Source of the DNA: Entomomonas sp. E2T0
GTDB taxonomy: Bacteria; Pseudomonadota; Gammaproteobacteria; Pseudomonadales; Pseudomonadaceae
Length of the DNA stretch: 64,000 bases
Reading direction: 5' to 3'
NCBI RefSeq assembly: GCF_025985425.1
Contig: NZ_CP094972.1
Coordinates: 1,240,001-1,304,000, forward strand
Shown here: in pieces, positions 40,226-50,676 of the stretch
How the letters are laid out: each line of letters starts with the position of its first letter
Numbering within the stretch: the stretch's first letter is position 1
The notes under the pieces: generated by a model
What the model was told of the DNA's origin: nothing
Seen by the model: only the letters and a program-made list of their open reading frames with translations
The model's database searches: none
Program-made: the position numbers and the translations under genes

Positions 40226-42412
40226 ATGAATACAAAAGATAAAAAGAATCAGGAAATTGTGGAAGCAAACATAGTAGAGATTGTTGATGAAACAATTGAA
40301 CCTATTAAACAAGACGAAACGCCCATTAATCTCGATGATTATAGTTTGTATTTAAATCGTGAGTTTTCACTGTTAGAGTTTAATATACGAGTACTTGAGC
40401 AGTCACTGGATGAATCTTATCCGCTATTAGAACGTTTAAAATTTTTATTAATTTTCTCTAGTAACTTAGATGAGTTTTTTGAGATTCGTGTGGCTGGCCT
40501 TAAAAAGCAAGTAAAGTTTTCCCGCGAACAAATTGGTGCAGATGGGTTATTGCCTCGACAAGTGCTAAAGCAATTGAATACAGTTGTACACCACCAAGTG
40601 GAACGTCAGTATCGTATTCTGAATGAGGTTTTACTACCTGCATTGGCTGAACAGAATATTCGGTTTATTCGTCGTCGCCATTGGAATCCTAAAATTAAAA
40701 CATGGGCACGCAAATTTTTTAAAGAAGAGATAGCACCAATTGTCAGTCCAATAGGTTTAGATCCAACCCATCCATTTCCATTGTTAGTCAATAAAAGCCT
40801 TAATTTTATTGTTGAGTTAGAAGGTACTGATGTGTTTGGGCGTAGCTCAGGGTTAGCTATTATTCCTGCGCCTCGATCATTACCTAGAATTGTTAGGATT
40901 CCTGAACAGGTAGGTGGTGCTGGTGATAATTTTGTTTTCTTATCATCATTAATTCATGCCCATGCAGATGATTTATTTCCTGGTATGCAGGTTAAAGGCT
41001 GTTATCAATTTAGGTTAACCCGTAATGCTGATTTGTCAGTAGATGCTGAAGATGTAGAAGATTTAGCCAGAGCATTAAAAGGTGAGTTGTTTTCCCGTCG
41101 CTATGGTGATGCGGTTCGGTTAGAAGTAGTGGATGCTTGTCCAGAGCATTTATCTAATTATTTAAGCGAACAATTTAGCCTTTCTAAAGGGGAGCTATAT
41201 AAAGTTAATGGACCGGTAAACTTAACGCGACTTTTTAGTATTACCAGTTTAGCAGGCCACCCAGACTTACAAAGTAAAGCTTTTTCGCCTGTGATCCCAA
41301 GAGTTTTACAGAAAAAGAAAGATAATCTATTTGCTACTCTGTCAAAAATTGATGTGTTATTACTGCATCCTTATGAGTCTTTTACACCTGTAGTTGATTT
41401 TGTAAGACAAGCAGCAAAAGACCCTAATGTGCTGGCTATTAAACAAACTTTATACCGCACAGGGGCAAATTCTGAGGTGGTAGATGGTTTGGTGGAAGCG
41501 GCCCGTAACGGTAAAGAAGTGACTGCTGTTATTGAGTTACGTGCCCGTTTTGATGAAGAATCTAACTTACAATTAGCTACTCGTTTACAGGAAGCTGGTG
41601 CTATTGTTACCTATGGCGTAGTAGGCTTTAAGACTCACGCTAAAATGTGTTTAGTGTTACGCCGTGAAGGTGATGAATTACGTCGTTATGCTCATTTAGG
41701 TACGGGCAACTATCATGCAAGTAATGCAAAATTATACACAGACTATAGTTTGTTAACAGCTGATGTGGCCTTATGTGAAGATTTACATAAGTTATTTGGT
41801 CAACTGATCGGCATGGGTAAAACACAACGGATGAAAAAATTACTTTATTCGCCATTTACCCTTAAGAAAAACTTGTTAGAAATGATTAACCGTGAAGCAG
41901 CAGCTGCTAGTAAGGGACTACCTGCTCGTATTATTTTAAAAATTAATGGGCTGACTGATACTAAGATGATTCGAGCACTTTATAAGGCTAGCCAGTCAGG
42001 AGTTAAGATAGATTTAATTATTCGTGGTAAGTGTTGTTTAAGGCCAGGTGTGGCTGGTGTTTCTGAAAATATTCAGGTACGTTCAATCATTGGTCGTTTT
42101 CTTGAACATAGCCGAGTATTTTATTTTTTGAATGGTGGTGAAGAGAAAATCTATCTATCTAGCGCTGATTGGATGGAGCGCAATTTAGATATGCGTGTAG
42201 AAACCTGTTTCCCTATTGAAGGTAAAAAACTAATTACACGGGTTAAGAAAGAGTTAGAAATTTATTTAAGTGATAATACGCATAGTTGGATTTTACAAAG
42301 TGATGGTAGTTACATTCGTTCAGTGCCAACAGGTAATCAAATACCTAAGTCAGCACAACAGATTTTATTCGAGCAGTTAACAAACCAAGGTAGTAGTTTA
42401 AATAAATTATAG
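40226..42412 (+). CDS. ppk1: Polyphosphate kinase 1
   Basis: Makes polyphosphate from ATP at the inner membrane. The protein (728 residues from the ATG at 40226; an adjacent GTG at 40223 is also possible) has the PPK N-terminal domain (LNREFSLLEFNIRVLEQS), the core, and both phospholipase-D-like halves: HAKMCLVLRR with the autophosphorylated histidine (about 471) and HSRVFYF with the second histidine (about 630). YAHLGTGNYHASNAKLYTD is intact. A short acidic N-terminal extension (residues 1-35) precedes the conserved part. The hemB-ppk1 order is also seen in Pseudomonas. Confidence 0.97.
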   Translation: MNTKDKKNQEIVEANIVEIVDETIEPIKQDETPINLDDYSLYLNREFSLLEFNIRVLEQSLDESYPLLERLKFLLIFSSNLDEFFEIRVAGLKKQVKFSREQIGADGLLPRQVLKQLNTVVHHQVERQYRILNEVLLPALAEQNIRFIRRRHWNPKIKTWARKFFKEEIAPIVSPIGLDPTHPFPLLVNKSLNFIVELEGTDVFGRSSGLAIIPAPRSLPRIVRIPEQVGGAGDNFVFLSSLIHAHADDLFPGMQVKGCYQFRLTRNADLSVDAEDVEDLARALKGELFSRRYGDAVRLEVVDACPEHLSNYLSEQFSLSKGELYKVNGPVNLTRLFSITSLAGHPDLQSKAFSPVIPRVLQKKKDNLFATLSKIDVLLLHPYESFTPVVDFVRQAAKDPNVLAIKQTLYRTGANSEVVDGLVEAARNGKEVTAVIELRARFDEESNLQLATRLQEAGAIVTYGVVGFKTHAKMCLVLRREGDELRRYAHLGTGNYHASNAKLYTDYSLLTADVALCEDLHKLFGQLIGMGKTQRMKKLLYSPFTLKKNLLEMINREAAAASKGLPARIILKINGLTDTKMIRALYKASQSGVKIDLIIRGKCCLRPGVAGVSENIQVRSIIGRFLEHSRVFYFLNGGEEKIYLSSADWMERNLDMRVETCFPIEGKKLITRVKKELEIYLSDNTHSWILQSDGSYIRSVPTGNQIPKSAQQILFEQLTNQGSSLNKL

Positions 42413-42430
42413 GAAATAATTGGAGCACAT

Positions 42431-43519
42431 ATGCCTTATTCAATCATACCACCGCAATTATTTTCCGTAGAGGATTATGAAAAAAGTGCGGCAAAAATGA
42501 TAGATCACGTCGCATGGAGTTATTTAGTAGGTGGTAGTGGTGATGAGTTAACGCTAGACTGGAATAAGCAAGCATTTCAGCGTATTCAATTGCAAGGCAG
42601 AGTATTAAGTGGTTTTGAAGGAGCTAATACTAAACTCAGTTTACTAGGTAATACGTTACCATTTCCTATTCTGTTAGCGCCTGTGGCGTGGCATAAGTTA
42701 TTTCATAAAGAGGGTGAATTAGCTACAGTGCAAGCTGCTTCAGCTATAGGTGCTGGTATGGTGGTAAGTACTATGGCCAGTACTTTATTAGAAGAGGTGG
42801 CTGAACATGCGACTAAACCATTATGGTTCCAGCTTTATATTCAAGCTGATCGAATGTTTACCGCAGAATTGGTAAAACGAGCCGAGTTAGCGGGTTATAA
42901 AGCATTGGTGTTGACAGTTGATGCCCCTATTAGTGGTGTACGCAATCGTGAGCAGCGAGTTAATTTTCGATTACCGCAGGGTATTTCTTCAGTGAATTTG
43001 CAGGGAATGCAGGTTGTTAATAATACTGCTAATTTATTAGAAAGTCCGCTGTTTTCAGGGCAGTTAGCTAATGTACCTACATGGCAAGATATTGAATGGC
43101 TACAATCAATTACTTCTTTGCCAATATTGCTTAAAGGAATAACCTCTGTAGAAGATGCAGAACAAGCGATCCAGTTAGGTGTAAATGGCCTGATAATCTC
43201 TAATCATGGCGGGCGTGTATTAGATACTTTGCCTGCTGCTATTGATCTTCTCCCTAGAATTGCTGAACAAGTGGCTGGTAGGGTGCCTATATTGATGGAT
43301 GGTGGTATTCGTCGTGGTACGGATATTTTAAAGGCAGTTGCTTTGGGAGCGAATGCTGTATTGATTGGTAGACCTTATATCTATGCATTAGCAGTAGCTG
43401 GTGCTGTAGGTGTTGTTCATTTATTAAATATACTGAGGGCAGAGTTAGAAGCGGCTATGGTGTTGACAGGTTGTCGTACCTTGGCGGATATTAATCCTAC
43501 AGTAGTTTGGCAGTCTTAA
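42431..43519 (+). CDS. FMN-dependent alpha-hydroxy-acid oxidase/dehydrogenase
   Basis: A 362-residue TIM-barrel flavoprotein of the lactate/glycolate oxidase family. The FMN and substrate residues are visible: LAPVAWHKLFHKEGE, WFQLYI, LTVDAPISGVRNRE, the catalytic histidine and substrate arginine in SNHGGRVLDTLPA, and DGGIRRGTDILKA with GANAVLIGRPYIYA. It could oxidise L-lactate, glycolate or a related acid; there is no membrane-anchoring insert as in E. coli LldD, so a soluble oxidase is plausible. It lies 18 nt after ppk1 and its end overlaps convergent holC by 4 nt. Confidence 0.9.
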   Translation: MPYSIIPPQLFSVEDYEKSAAKMIDHVAWSYLVGGSGDELTLDWNKQAFQRIQLQGRVLSGFEGANTKLSLLGNTLPFPILLAPVAWHKLFHKEGELATVQAASAIGAGMVVSTMASTLLEEVAEHATKPLWFQLYIQADRMFTAELVKRAELAGYKALVLTVDAPISGVRNREQRVNFRLPQGISSVNLQGMQVVNNTANLLESPLFSGQLANVPTWQDIEWLQSITSLPILLKGITSVEDAEQAIQLGVNGLIISNHGGRVLDTLPAAIDLLPRIAEQVAGRVPILMDGGIRRGTDILKAVALGANAVLIGRPYIYALAVAGAVGVVHLLNILRAELEAAMVLTGCRTLADINPTVVWQS

Positions 43520-43950
43520 ATTTTATTTAAATTGTGGTACTGCACATTATATTGGGCTGTATTATAAAAACGGTAATTGGCTCGAGCTTTATCTTTAAGT
43601 AAAGCATCATCAATCACAAACTCGGCAATACGCGTAAATTGTTGATGATGCTTGGGTATGTCAAAACTTAGATTAATTAATAGTGGATAGTTGATAGTTT
43701 GATAATCTAACTCTTCTAGCCCTAATGTAATGGGGCTACTTGGGTTTTCTTCTAATAAATCATGTGGAATAAAGCTGTCTGGTTTAAATTGCCACAATAA
43801 TTGATTTAATTGTTGACGCTGTTGTTGGTTTTGGCAGTGCACATAGATATTGCCAACCTGTAACCATGCTTTATTAATTAGCCGACAACTGAATAATAAA
43901 CAGTCATCTATCGTAGAAGTGGGTAGGTTATAAAAATCTACTTTAAGCAT
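43516..43950 (-). CDS. holC: DNA polymerase III subunit chi
   Basis: Clamp-loader accessory subunit that links the replisome to SSB. The protein is about 144 residues from the Met of MLKVDFYNLP, the usual chi N-terminus; an upstream in-frame extension of 17 residues lacks conservation and is rejected. Recognisable segments are ACRLINKAW-like CRLINKAWLQVGNIYVHC, LDDLLWQF-like LNQLLWQFKPDSFIPHDL and DDALLKDKARANYRFY. In Pseudomonas holC lies between pepA and valS; here it is alone, convergent with the hydroxy-acid oxidase gene and upstream of rpoN on the other strand. Confidence 0.88.
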   Translation of the reverse strand: MLKVDFYNLPTSTIDDCLLFSCRLINKAWLQVGNIYVHCQNQQQRQQLNQLLWQFKPDSFIPHDLLEENPSSPITLGLEELDYQTINYPLLINLSFDIPKHHQQFTRIAEFVIDDALLKDKARANYRFYNTAQYNVQYHNLNKI

Positions 43951-44146
43951 GGTTAATAGATAAATAACAACAAGGTTGGAAGAAGGGATTGAATATAACA
44001 AATCATATTACTATATATTTTAAATAGATGCATTAAAGTTATTTTCATTATGTTGGTTGTTTCATTTTTTCAGCATGTTATTATTTGAAGAATAAAAAAA
44101 CAGGCATATAATTTGCTTAAAAGTAAATAAGAGATGTTAATTTGTT

Positions 44147-45640
44147 ATGAAGCCATCGTTAACGTTAAAGATAGGACAGCAACTGTCGATGACTCCACAG
44201 TTGCAACAAGCCATTAGGCTTTTGCAATTGTCTACTATAGATTTACAACAGGAAATTCAAGAGATTTTAGAGTCAAACTCCATGCTAGAACAACAAGAAG
44301 CAGGAGATGATTTTGATGACAGTAATTTATTAGGTGAAGAGGATATTTTAGTTAATCCTAGTAGTCAGGAAATTAGCTTTAAAGATAATAAAGAAGTGGC
44401 TATTAATGAGCCAGAAACGGATGCTGTGGCAACCGATGTAATTCCTGAAGAGCTTCCTGTAGATACTGACTGGGATGATATTTACCAAAATAATGTTAGC
44501 AATATCCATGGTGATGATGAAGAATCTGATTTTACGAATTACACCTCTGTAGGTGAAACATTACAAAGCCATTTATTATGGCAACTCAATGTTGCTCATA
44601 TGAGCGATAAAGATAAAACCATTGCAGTTAATATTATTGATTGTATTAATGAGGATGGTTATTTAGAAGAATCTTTAGAAGAAATCCATCATGGCTTAGA
44701 TGATTCATTGGATACTGATTTTGATGAAGTAGAAATGGTACTTCATTGTATTCAACAGTTTGACCCTATAGGTATTGCTGCTAGAGATTTAAAAGAATGT
44801 CTTTTATTGCAATTAAAAGGGTTATTTGATGACCACCCTTATTATCAGCAAGCAGTTGAGTTAGTTACAAACCATTTAGACTTATTGGGTTCTAAAGACT
44901 ATAGCCAAATAATGCGCACTATGAAGATTAAAGAAGATGAATTAAAGCAAATAGTTATGCTTATTCAGCACCTTAATCCTAAACCAGGTGCACAAATTGA
45001 GTCAAAAGAGCCAGAGTATGTCATTCCTGATATTATCGTGCGTAAAGAGAGGGATCATTGGATTGTCGAACTAAACCAAGATGCGATTCCTAAGTTGAGG
45101 GTTAATCCTCAATATGCAGGTTATGTACAGCGAGCTAATACCAGTTCAGATAATACTTTTTTGAAGAATCAATTACAGGAAGCGCGTTGGTTTATAAAGA
45201 GTTTGCAAAGCCGTAATGAAACTTTAATGAAAGTAGCAACCCAAATAGTTGAACATCAACGTGGTTTTTTAGAGTATGGTGAAGAAGCGATGAAACCACT
45301 TATTCTTTCCTCAGTAGCTGATGCTGTGGAAATGCATGAGTCAACTATTTCTCGGGTAACTACTCAAAAGTATATGTATACACCGCGTGGTATTTATGAA
45401 TTGAAATACTTTTTTTCAAGTCATGTTAGTACTTCTGAGGGTGGGGAGTGTTCATCAACCGCTATTCGCGCTATGATTAAGAAACTCATAGCGGCTGAGG
45501 ATCCGAAAAAACCTTTAAGTGATAGTAAATTAACTACATTGCTTGAAGATCAGGGGATTCAGGTGGCTAGAAGAACTGTGGCTAAGTACCGTGAGGCTTT
45601 AGGTATTGGTTCATCTAGTGAACGTAAACGGTTAATTTAA
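44147..45640 (+). CDS. rpoN: RNA polymerase sigma-54 factor
   Basis: Alternative sigma factor for nitrogen and other enhancer-dependent promoters. The 497-residue protein shows the Gln/Leu-rich activator-binding region I ([20 protein letters not shown]), an acidic region II (about 50-130, many Asp and Glu), the core-binding domain, the helix-turn-helix ([20 protein letters not shown]) and the RpoN box [10 protein letters not shown] (about 474-483). The upstream lptC-lptA-lptB genes found in Pseudomonas are absent. Downstream genes hpf, ptsN, rapZ and ptsO follow the conserved order. Confidence 0.98.
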   Translation: MKPSLTLKIGQQLSMTPQLQQAIRLLQLSTIDLQQEIQEILESNSMLEQQEAGDDFDDSNLLGEEDILVNPSSQEISFKDNKEVAINEPETDAVATDVIPEELPVDTDWDDIYQNNVSNIHGDDEESDFTNYTSVGETLQSHLLWQLNVAHMSDKDKTIAVNIIDCINEDGYLEESLEEIHHGLDDSLDTDFDEVEMVLHCIQQFDPIGIAARDLKECLLLQLKGLFDDHPYYQQAVELVTNHLDLLGSKDYSQIMRTMKIKEDELKQIVMLIQHLNPKPGAQIESKEPEYVIPDIIVRKERDHWIVELNQDAIPKLRVNPQYAGYVQRANTSSDNTFLKNQLQEARWFIKSLQSRNETLMKVATQIVEHQRGFLEYGEEAMKPLILSSVADAVEMHESTISRVTTQKYMYTPRGIYELKYFFSSHVSTSEGGECSSTAIRAMIKKLIAAEDPKKPLSDSKLTTLLEDQGIQVARRTVAKYREALGIGSSSERKRLI

Positions 45641-45665
45641 AGAATTGCCGATCAAGGCAACTTAC

Positions 45666-45688
45666 CTTATACCTAAAGTGGGTATAAG
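45666..45688 (+). repeat. Hairpin between rpoN and hpf
   Basis: CTTATACC (45666-45673) and GGTATAAG (45681-45688) pair perfectly around a 7-nt loop, just after a smaller repeat (TTGCC/GGCAA, 45645-45660). With ATTAAAAATG following it could be a weak terminator or an mRNA processing or stability hairpin separating rpoN from hpf. Confidence 0.45.
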
Positions 45689-45714
45689 TAATTAAAAATG
45701 TTAAGGAGAAATTT

Positions 45715-46002
45715 ATGCAAATTAACATTAGTGGTCACCAACTTGATGTTACCGACGCACTACGTAATTATATTGATGAAAAGTTTGCTCGTCTTGAGCG
45801 GCATTTTGATAAAATTACTAGTGCACAAGTGATTATGAGTGTTGAAAAGTTAAACCAAAAGGTTGATGCAACACTCCAGTTAGCTGGCGGTGAGGTGGTT
45901 GCTGGTGCAGAAAATACGGATATGTATGCTGCCATTGATGCTTTAGTTGATAAATTAGACCGTCAATTGATTAAATTTAAAGAAAAACACCAAAAACACT
46001 AA
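45715..46002 (+). CDS. hpf: Ribosome hibernation promoting factor (short HPF)
   Basis: Binds the 30S decoding region in stationary phase and helps form inactive 100S ribosomes. At 95 residues it is the short form without the C-terminal dimerisation domain of long HPF. The sequence begins MQINISGHQLDVTDALRNYI and includes KFARLERHFDKI and the YAAIDALVDKLDRQLIKFKEKH helix with basic ribosome-facing residues. AAGGAG precedes the ATG. It lies 74 nt after rpoN and is followed by a strong hairpin. Confidence 0.97.
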   Translation: MQINISGHQLDVTDALRNYIDEKFARLERHFDKITSAQVIMSVEKLNQKVDATLQLAGGEVVAGAENTDMYAAIDALVDKLDRQLIKFKEKHQKH

Positions 46003-46016
46003 TTTAACTTTTTGTT

Positions 46017-46075
46017 ATTAAGGTTTGATATTTATAAACAAGAAATTGTTATAAAATCAAACCTTAATTATTTTT
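46017..46075 (+). terminator. Long hairpin after hpf
   Basis: ATTAAGGTTTGAT (46017-46029) and ATCAAACCTTAAT (46056-46068) pair perfectly over 13 bp, and the next bases inward (TATTTATAA/TTATAAA) extend the stem with one bulge; TATTTTTAAT follows. It can act as a terminator that partly uncouples hpf from ptsN. Confidence 0.7.
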
Positions 46076-46192
46076 AATGAGACGTAACTATATACACAGT
46101 AATTATTTAATAATCTTGTTGTCTAAAGACAGACATTAAAATAGTGTAATGTTACAAATACTTAGTAAATTTATTGAAGTTTATTCTGCTAT

Positions 46193-46657
46193 ATGATGCA
46201 ACTAAAAGAATTCCTAACACCATCGCAAGTGTTAGTTGATGTTAATGTAACGAGTAAAAAACGTGCATTAGAAGTAATAGCTAAAACAGTGGCTGCAGCT
46301 TGTGCTAGCCTAAATGAGCAAGAAGTTTTTGAGCATCTGATAGAGCGGGAAAGACTAGGCACTACAGGTTTTGGTAATGGCGTTGCTATTCCTCATTGCC
46401 GTATGGCAAGTTGTGAGGAGCCAATAGTAGTCATAGTGAAATTAGGTACAGCTATAGATTTTGATGCAGTTGATGAACAGCTAGTAGATATTTTAATAGG
46501 CTTGGTTGTGCCAGCAGAGGCAACTGATGAGCATTTACAGTTGCTTAAACAAATAGCTGAGTTATTAAGTGATACCGAAATATGTAAGCAGATAAGAGCT
46601 GCAACTGAGAGTCAACAGCTTTATCAAATAATTGTTAACGGGGTAAGTAATACATAG
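46193..46657 (+). CDS. ptsN: Nitrogen-type PTS EIIA protein
   Basis: Phosphate acceptor of the regulatory PTS-Ntr chain; in relatives it controls potassium uptake, carbon-nitrogen balance and stress genes. The 154-residue PTS EIIA type-2 domain has the phosphorylated histidine His68 in GNGVAIPHCRM. Two adjacent ATG codons are possible starts (46193 and 46196); neither has a strong ribosome-binding site. It is 8 nt upstream of rapZ. Confidence 0.97.
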   Translation: MMQLKEFLTPSQVLVDVNVTSKKRALEVIAKTVAAACASLNEQEVFEHLIERERLGTTGFGNGVAIPHCRMASCEEPIVVIVKLGTAIDFDAVDEQLVDILIGLVVPAEATDEHLQLLKQIAELLSDTEICKQIRAATESQQLYQIIVNGVSNT

Positions 46658-46665
46658 GTTAAGTT

Positions 46666-47523
46666 ATGCGTCTTGTTATCGTTAGTGGCCGTTCAGGTTC
46701 AGGTAAAACTACAGCGCTTCATTTATTAGAAGACAATGGCTTTTATTGCATCGATAATCTACCTGCTAGTTTATTTACAACAGCTATTGAACAGGCACTA
46801 TTACAAACAGAGATTATTCAACCTAAAATAGCCGTTTCTATTGATGCACGAAGTTTGCCTAGACAAATAGAAAGCTTCCCCAGTATTTTTGAGCGACTCA
46901 GTGCAAAATACATTAAGTGTGATTTAGTCTATTTAGATGCTAAAGATGAAATATTGATTAGTCGTTTTTCAGAAACACGGCGCCGTCACCCACTTACTAC
47001 AGCAACACGTTCATTAGCTGAAGCGATTGATGATGAGTCTAAATTATTAGCCCCTATCATTAATTTGGCTACATTACATGTTGATACAAGCCAATTAAAT
47101 GTTTATCAATTAAAAGATTTCTTAAAACTTCATTTATTAGAAGAACCTGAACTTGGCACCGCTTTTTTGATCGAATCTTTTGGTTTTAAACGAGGAATAC
47201 CTATGGATGCAGATTGGGTATTCGATTTACGCTCACTCCCTAATCCTTATTGGGTTGCAGAGTTAAGAAATTTAAAAGGTACTGATCAGCCAGTTATTGA
47301 TTACTTAATAGAACAGCCAGAAGTTTTAGAAATGCAAAATGATATTTTGGTGTTTTTAGAAAAATGGTTACCACGTTTTGCTGCTACTAATAGATCTTAT
47401 ATTACAGTAGCGGTTGGTTGTACGGGTGGGCAACATCGTTCTGTATATATGGCTGAACAAATTGGTAAAATATTAAAAACTACTTTAAAAAATGTGCAAG
47501 TCCGTCATCGTGATTTGTTGTAG
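46666..47523 (+). CDS. rapZ: RNase adapter protein RapZ
   Basis: A 285-residue nucleotide- and RNA-binding protein. Walker A GRSGSGKT is at residues 8-15, followed by [11 protein letters not shown]; the C-terminal domain includes [17 protein letters not shown] and [19 protein letters not shown]. In E. coli RapZ guides RNase E to the small RNA GlmZ and so controls glucosamine-6-phosphate synthesis; GlmZ is not known in Pseudomonas, so the target may differ here. ptsN is 8 nt before it and ptsO 15 nt after it. Confidence 0.97.
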   Translation: MRLVIVSGRSGSGKTTALHLLEDNGFYCIDNLPASLFTTAIEQALLQTEIIQPKIAVSIDARSLPRQIESFPSIFERLSAKYIKCDLVYLDAKDEILISRFSETRRRHPLTTATRSLAEAIDDESKLLAPIINLATLHVDTSQLNVYQLKDFLKLHLLEEPELGTAFLIESFGFKRGIPMDADWVFDLRSLPNPYWVAELRNLKGTDQPVIDYLIEQPEVLEMQNDILVFLEKWLPRFAATNRSYITVAVGCTGGQHRSVYMAEQIGKILKTTLKNVQVRHRDLL

Positions 47524-47538
47524 GAGAAATGTTACAAC

Positions 47539-47811
47539 ATGTTGTCAAAAGAAATTGAGATCATAAATCAACTAGGTTTACATGCAAGAGCTGCCGCAAA
47601 GTTTGTCGGAACAGCAGGACGTTTTGCTTGTAGTATTAAGGTTGGGCGTACTCCTGAATCATTGGTGGATGGTAAAAGTATTATGTCGGTAATGATGTTG
47701 GCCGCTAGCAAGGGTACAATGCTGCATCTTATAACTGACGGTGATGACGAAGAGCAAGCCATGCAAGCAATGGTTGAGCTAATAGAAAACTATTTTGGTG
47801 AAGGTCGATAA
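47539..47811 (+). CDS. ptsO: Nitrogen-type HPr phosphocarrier (NPr)
   Basis: Relays phosphate from EI-Ntr (PtsP, not in this window) to PtsN. The 90-residue protein has the HPr active-site His15 in NQLGLHARAAAKF and the regulatory-serine region VDGKSIMSVMML (Ser47). It is the last gene of the hpf-ptsN-rapZ-ptsO group and is followed by a 219-nt gap with inverted repeats. Confidence 0.97.
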   Translation: MLSKEIEIINQLGLHARAAAKFVGTAGRFACSIKVGRTPESLVDGKSIMSVMMLAASKGTMLHLITDGDDEEQAMQAMVELIENYFGEGR

Positions 47812-47938
47812 CTGTAAATTAGTGAGCTTACTGGGTAGTATTTTCTACCAGGTAGTAATAGCTACTTTTTAGTTATAGTCATTGTTTTAACTATAATTAT
47901 CTATAAGTACAATATCCTTATATTGGTCACTATAGGTA

Positions 47939-47975
47939 GTAAAAATAGCTAATAAAATTAATTAGCTATTTTTAC
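47939..47975. terminator. 14-bp perfect inverted repeat between ptsO and dxs
   Basis: GTAAAAATAGCTAA (47939-47952) and TTAGCTATTTTTAC (47962-47975) pair perfectly around a 9-nt loop. The A-tract and T-tract inside the arms give it the look of a bidirectional terminator. It lies 55 nt upstream of the dxs ATG, so it may instead be a leader hairpin of dxs. Confidence 0.5.
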
Positions 47976-48030
47976 ACTGGTCGCAATCAGGTAAAATGCT
48001 TTGCTTGAATACAAATAATGAAAATTTCTA

Positions 48031-49929
48031 ATGGTTAAAACTTTTTACGATATACCGAGAGAACGCCCTGTAACCCCGTTACTCGATCGCATTGATACAC
48101 CGAAACAACTTCGTTACTTAAGTGAAGCTGAATTAGTGGTGTTAGCAGATGAGCTACGTGAGTTCCTATTGTATACAGTTGGACAAACGGGTGGTCACTT
48201 TGGCGCGGGTCTTGGGGTAATCGAGTTAACCATTGCCTTACATTATGTCTATGATACACCTGATGATCATTTAATTTGGGATGTGGGGCATCAAGCCTAT
48301 CCTCATAAAATCTTAACAGGCCGTCGTGAGCAAATGGCCACTTTACGACAGAAAGATGGCCTAGCTGCTTTCCCGCGTCGTGCTGAAAGTGAATATGATA
48401 GTTTTGGCGTAGGCCATTCCAGTACTTCCATTAGTGCAGCCTTAGGTATGGCTATTGCCGCAAGATTACAAAATAATCATAAAAAGAGTGTCGCCATTAT
48501 TGGTGATGGTGCTTTAACAGCAGGCATGGCTTTTGAGGCTTTAAATCATGCTGCGGTAGTTGATGCTGATATGTTAGTGGTACTCAATGATAATGATATG
48601 TCTATTTCAGATAATATCGGCGGTTTATCTAATCACTTAGCTAAGATACTTTCTAGCCAAGCTTATCGCCATGTACGAGATAATAGTAAAAAGTTACTTT
48701 CCCATTTACCAGGTGCATGGACAATTGCTCGCTTAACTGAAGAATATGCTAAAGGTATTTTAGCGCCGACCACCTTATTTGAAGCATTAGGTTGGAACTA
48801 CATTGGCCCAATTGATGGCCATGATTTACCTACTTTAGTGGCTACCTTACGTAATATGCGAAGTTTATCTGGGCCGCAATTTCTACATGTGGTAACCAAA
48901 AAGGGTAAAGGGTTTGCTCCTGCTGAAGAAAGTCCAACGGCTTACCATGCTATCAGTAAATTAGAACCATTGGACGCTCCCCCTAAAAAACAATCTGCAC
49001 CTAAATATTCTAATATATTTGGGCAATGGCTTTGTGATATGGCTGCACAAGATGAACAATTAGTGGGTATCACCCCTGCTATGAAAGAAGGTTCTGATTT
49101 AGTGGCTTTCAGTGAACAATATCCTAAACGTTATTTTGATGTGGCTATTGCGGAGCAACATGCGGTGACTTTAGCTGCAGGTATGGCTTGTGATGGATTA
49201 AAGCCTGTAGTTGCTATTTATTCAACTTTTTTACAACGAGCTTACGATCAATTAATCCATGATGTAGCTATTCAAAATCTTGATGTATTATTTGCGCTTG
49301 ATCGAGCGGGTTTAGTGGGAGAAGATGGTCCAACCCATGCAGGTAGCTTTGATTTAAGCTATTTACGTTGCATTCCTAGCATAATCATTATGACGCCTAG
49401 TGATGAAAATGAACTACGTAAACTGTTAACAACGGGTTACTTATATAACGGACCTGCCGCTGTACGTTATCCTCGGGGAGCAGGTCCTAATGTTACTGTA
49501 GAAAATGATCTATTACCTGTTGCAATAGGTAAAGCAGTGGTTCGTCGCCAAGGTGAGAAAGTGGCATTGTTAGTGTTTGGTGTGCAGTTAGCTGAGGCAA
49601 TGAAAGTTGCAGAAAAACTAAATTACACAGTGGTTGATATGCGCTTTGTAAAACCTTTGGATGAAGCGGTGGTATTAGCAACAGCTAATAGTCATGAATT
49701 GTTAGTTACCATTGAAGAAAATAGTGTAATGGGTGGTGCTGGATCTGCTGTTAGTGAATTATTATTAAAAGAAAATTGTTTAAAATCAATATTACAACTA
49801 GGATTACCTGATACCTATATAGAACATGCTTCACCAGCTAGTATGTTAGCTGAGTGTGGTTTGGATGCAATAGGTATTGAAAAGGCTATCAATCATCGAT
49901 TAAATCAGTTGGAAAAAAATATTAAATGA
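48031..49929 (+). CDS. dxs: 1-deoxy-D-xylulose-5-phosphate synthase
   Basis: First enzyme of the MEP pathway; joins pyruvate and glyceraldehyde-3-phosphate using thiamine diphosphate. The 632-residue protein has the GGHFGAGLG and [17 protein letters not shown] motifs, the thiamine-diphosphate motif [17 protein letters not shown] with NDNDMSIS, the catalytic glutamate in [14 protein letters not shown] and [15 protein letters not shown]. In Pseudomonas dxs lies downstream of ispA; here no ispA is near and dxs overlaps rsmE by 4 nt (ATGA). Confidence 0.98.
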   Translation: MVKTFYDIPRERPVTPLLDRIDTPKQLRYLSEAELVVLADELREFLLYTVGQTGGHFGAGLGVIELTIALHYVYDTPDDHLIWDVGHQAYPHKILTGRREQMATLRQKDGLAAFPRRAESEYDSFGVGHSSTSISAALGMAIAARLQNNHKKSVAIIGDGALTAGMAFEALNHAAVVDADMLVVLNDNDMSISDNIGGLSNHLAKILSSQAYRHVRDNSKKLLSHLPGAWTIARLTEEYAKGILAPTTLFEALGWNYIGPIDGHDLPTLVATLRNMRSLSGPQFLHVVTKKGKGFAPAEESPTAYHAISKLEPLDAPPKKQSAPKYSNIFGQWLCDMAAQDEQLVGITPAMKEGSDLVAFSEQYPKRYFDVAIAEQHAVTLAAGMACDGLKPVVAIYSTFLQRAYDQLIHDVAIQNLDVLFALDRAGLVGEDGPTHAGSFDLSYLRCIPSIIIMTPSDENELRKLLTTGYLYNGPAAVRYPRGAGPNVTVENDLLPVAIGKAVVRRQGEKVALLVFGVQLAEAMKVAEKLNYTVVDMRFVKPLDEAVVLATANSHELLVTIEENSVMGGAGSAVSELLLKENCLKSILQLGLPDTYIEHASPASMLAECGLDAIGIEKAINHRLNQLEKNIK

Positions 49930-50657
49930 GATTATCTCGTTTTTTTGTAAATGCGCCATTACATTTAGGGGAGCATGAAGTACCAGCCTATTTGGCTCAT
50001 TATATGGGACGTGTGTTACGTTTGTCCGTTAATGATCCTGTGCAGTTATTTGATGGTTCTGGTTTAGAGTTTTTAGGCACTATTAGTCAAATCACTAAAA
50101 AAAGTTTGGTAGTTAATTTAACCAAACAATTAACAGGATTAGGTGAGTCACCACTGTATACCCATTTAGGGCAAGGATTAGCTCGTGGTGAGAGAATGGA
50201 TTTTGTCATACAAAAAGCCACAGAGCTTGGTGTTAACGAGATTACTCCTTTATTTACAGATCGTAGTGAAGTGCGTTTAAATGAAGATAGAACAGATAAG
50301 CGGATGGCGCATTGGCAACAGATAGCAATTAGTGCATGTGAGCAGTCAGGACGTTCTAAGCTTCCTATTATCAATCCACCGCAATCAGTAAGTGAGTGGG
50401 TGGCACATGTTCAAGCTGATCTAAAATTAATGTTGCATTTAATAGCTGAACCTATGGGAAACTATCAAAAGCCTTCTTCATTAGCTTTGTTAATTGGTCC
50501 TGAGGGTGGATTTACTGATGAAGAAATATCATTAGCTCAACAGCATGATTTTCAACAAGTGCATCTGGGGAGTAGGGTATTACGTACTGAGACAGCACCC
50601 ATTGTTGCCCTTTCTATTGCGCAACAGTTGTGGGGCGACTTTAATCCTAATAATTAG
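49926..50657 (+). CDS. rsmE: 16S rRNA (uracil(1498)-N3)-methyltransferase
   Basis: SPOUT-class enzyme that methylates U1498 in the decoding site. The 243-residue protein has an N-terminal PUA-like part ([31 protein letters not shown]) and the knotted SAM site [13 protein letters not shown] plus [16 protein letters not shown]. The ATG overlaps the dxs stop, so the two are translationally coupled. It ends in a strong bidirectional terminator. Confidence 0.96.
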   Translation: MRLSRFFVNAPLHLGEHEVPAYLAHYMGRVLRLSVNDPVQLFDGSGLEFLGTISQITKKSLVVNLTKQLTGLGESPLYTHLGQGLARGERMDFVIQKATELGVNEITPLFTDRSEVRLNEDRTDKRMAHWQQIAISACEQSGRSKLPIINPPQSVSEWVAHVQADLKLMLHLIAEPMGNYQKPSSLALLIGPEGGFTDEEISLAQQHDFQQVHLGSRVLRTETAPIVALSIAQQLWGDFNPNN

Positions 50658-50676
50658 TTTGTATAAGTATCTATGG

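Noticed and set aside
43951-44001. N-terminal extension of holC
   Set aside because: The extra 17 residues are not chi-like, whereas MLKVDFYNLP is the usual start.
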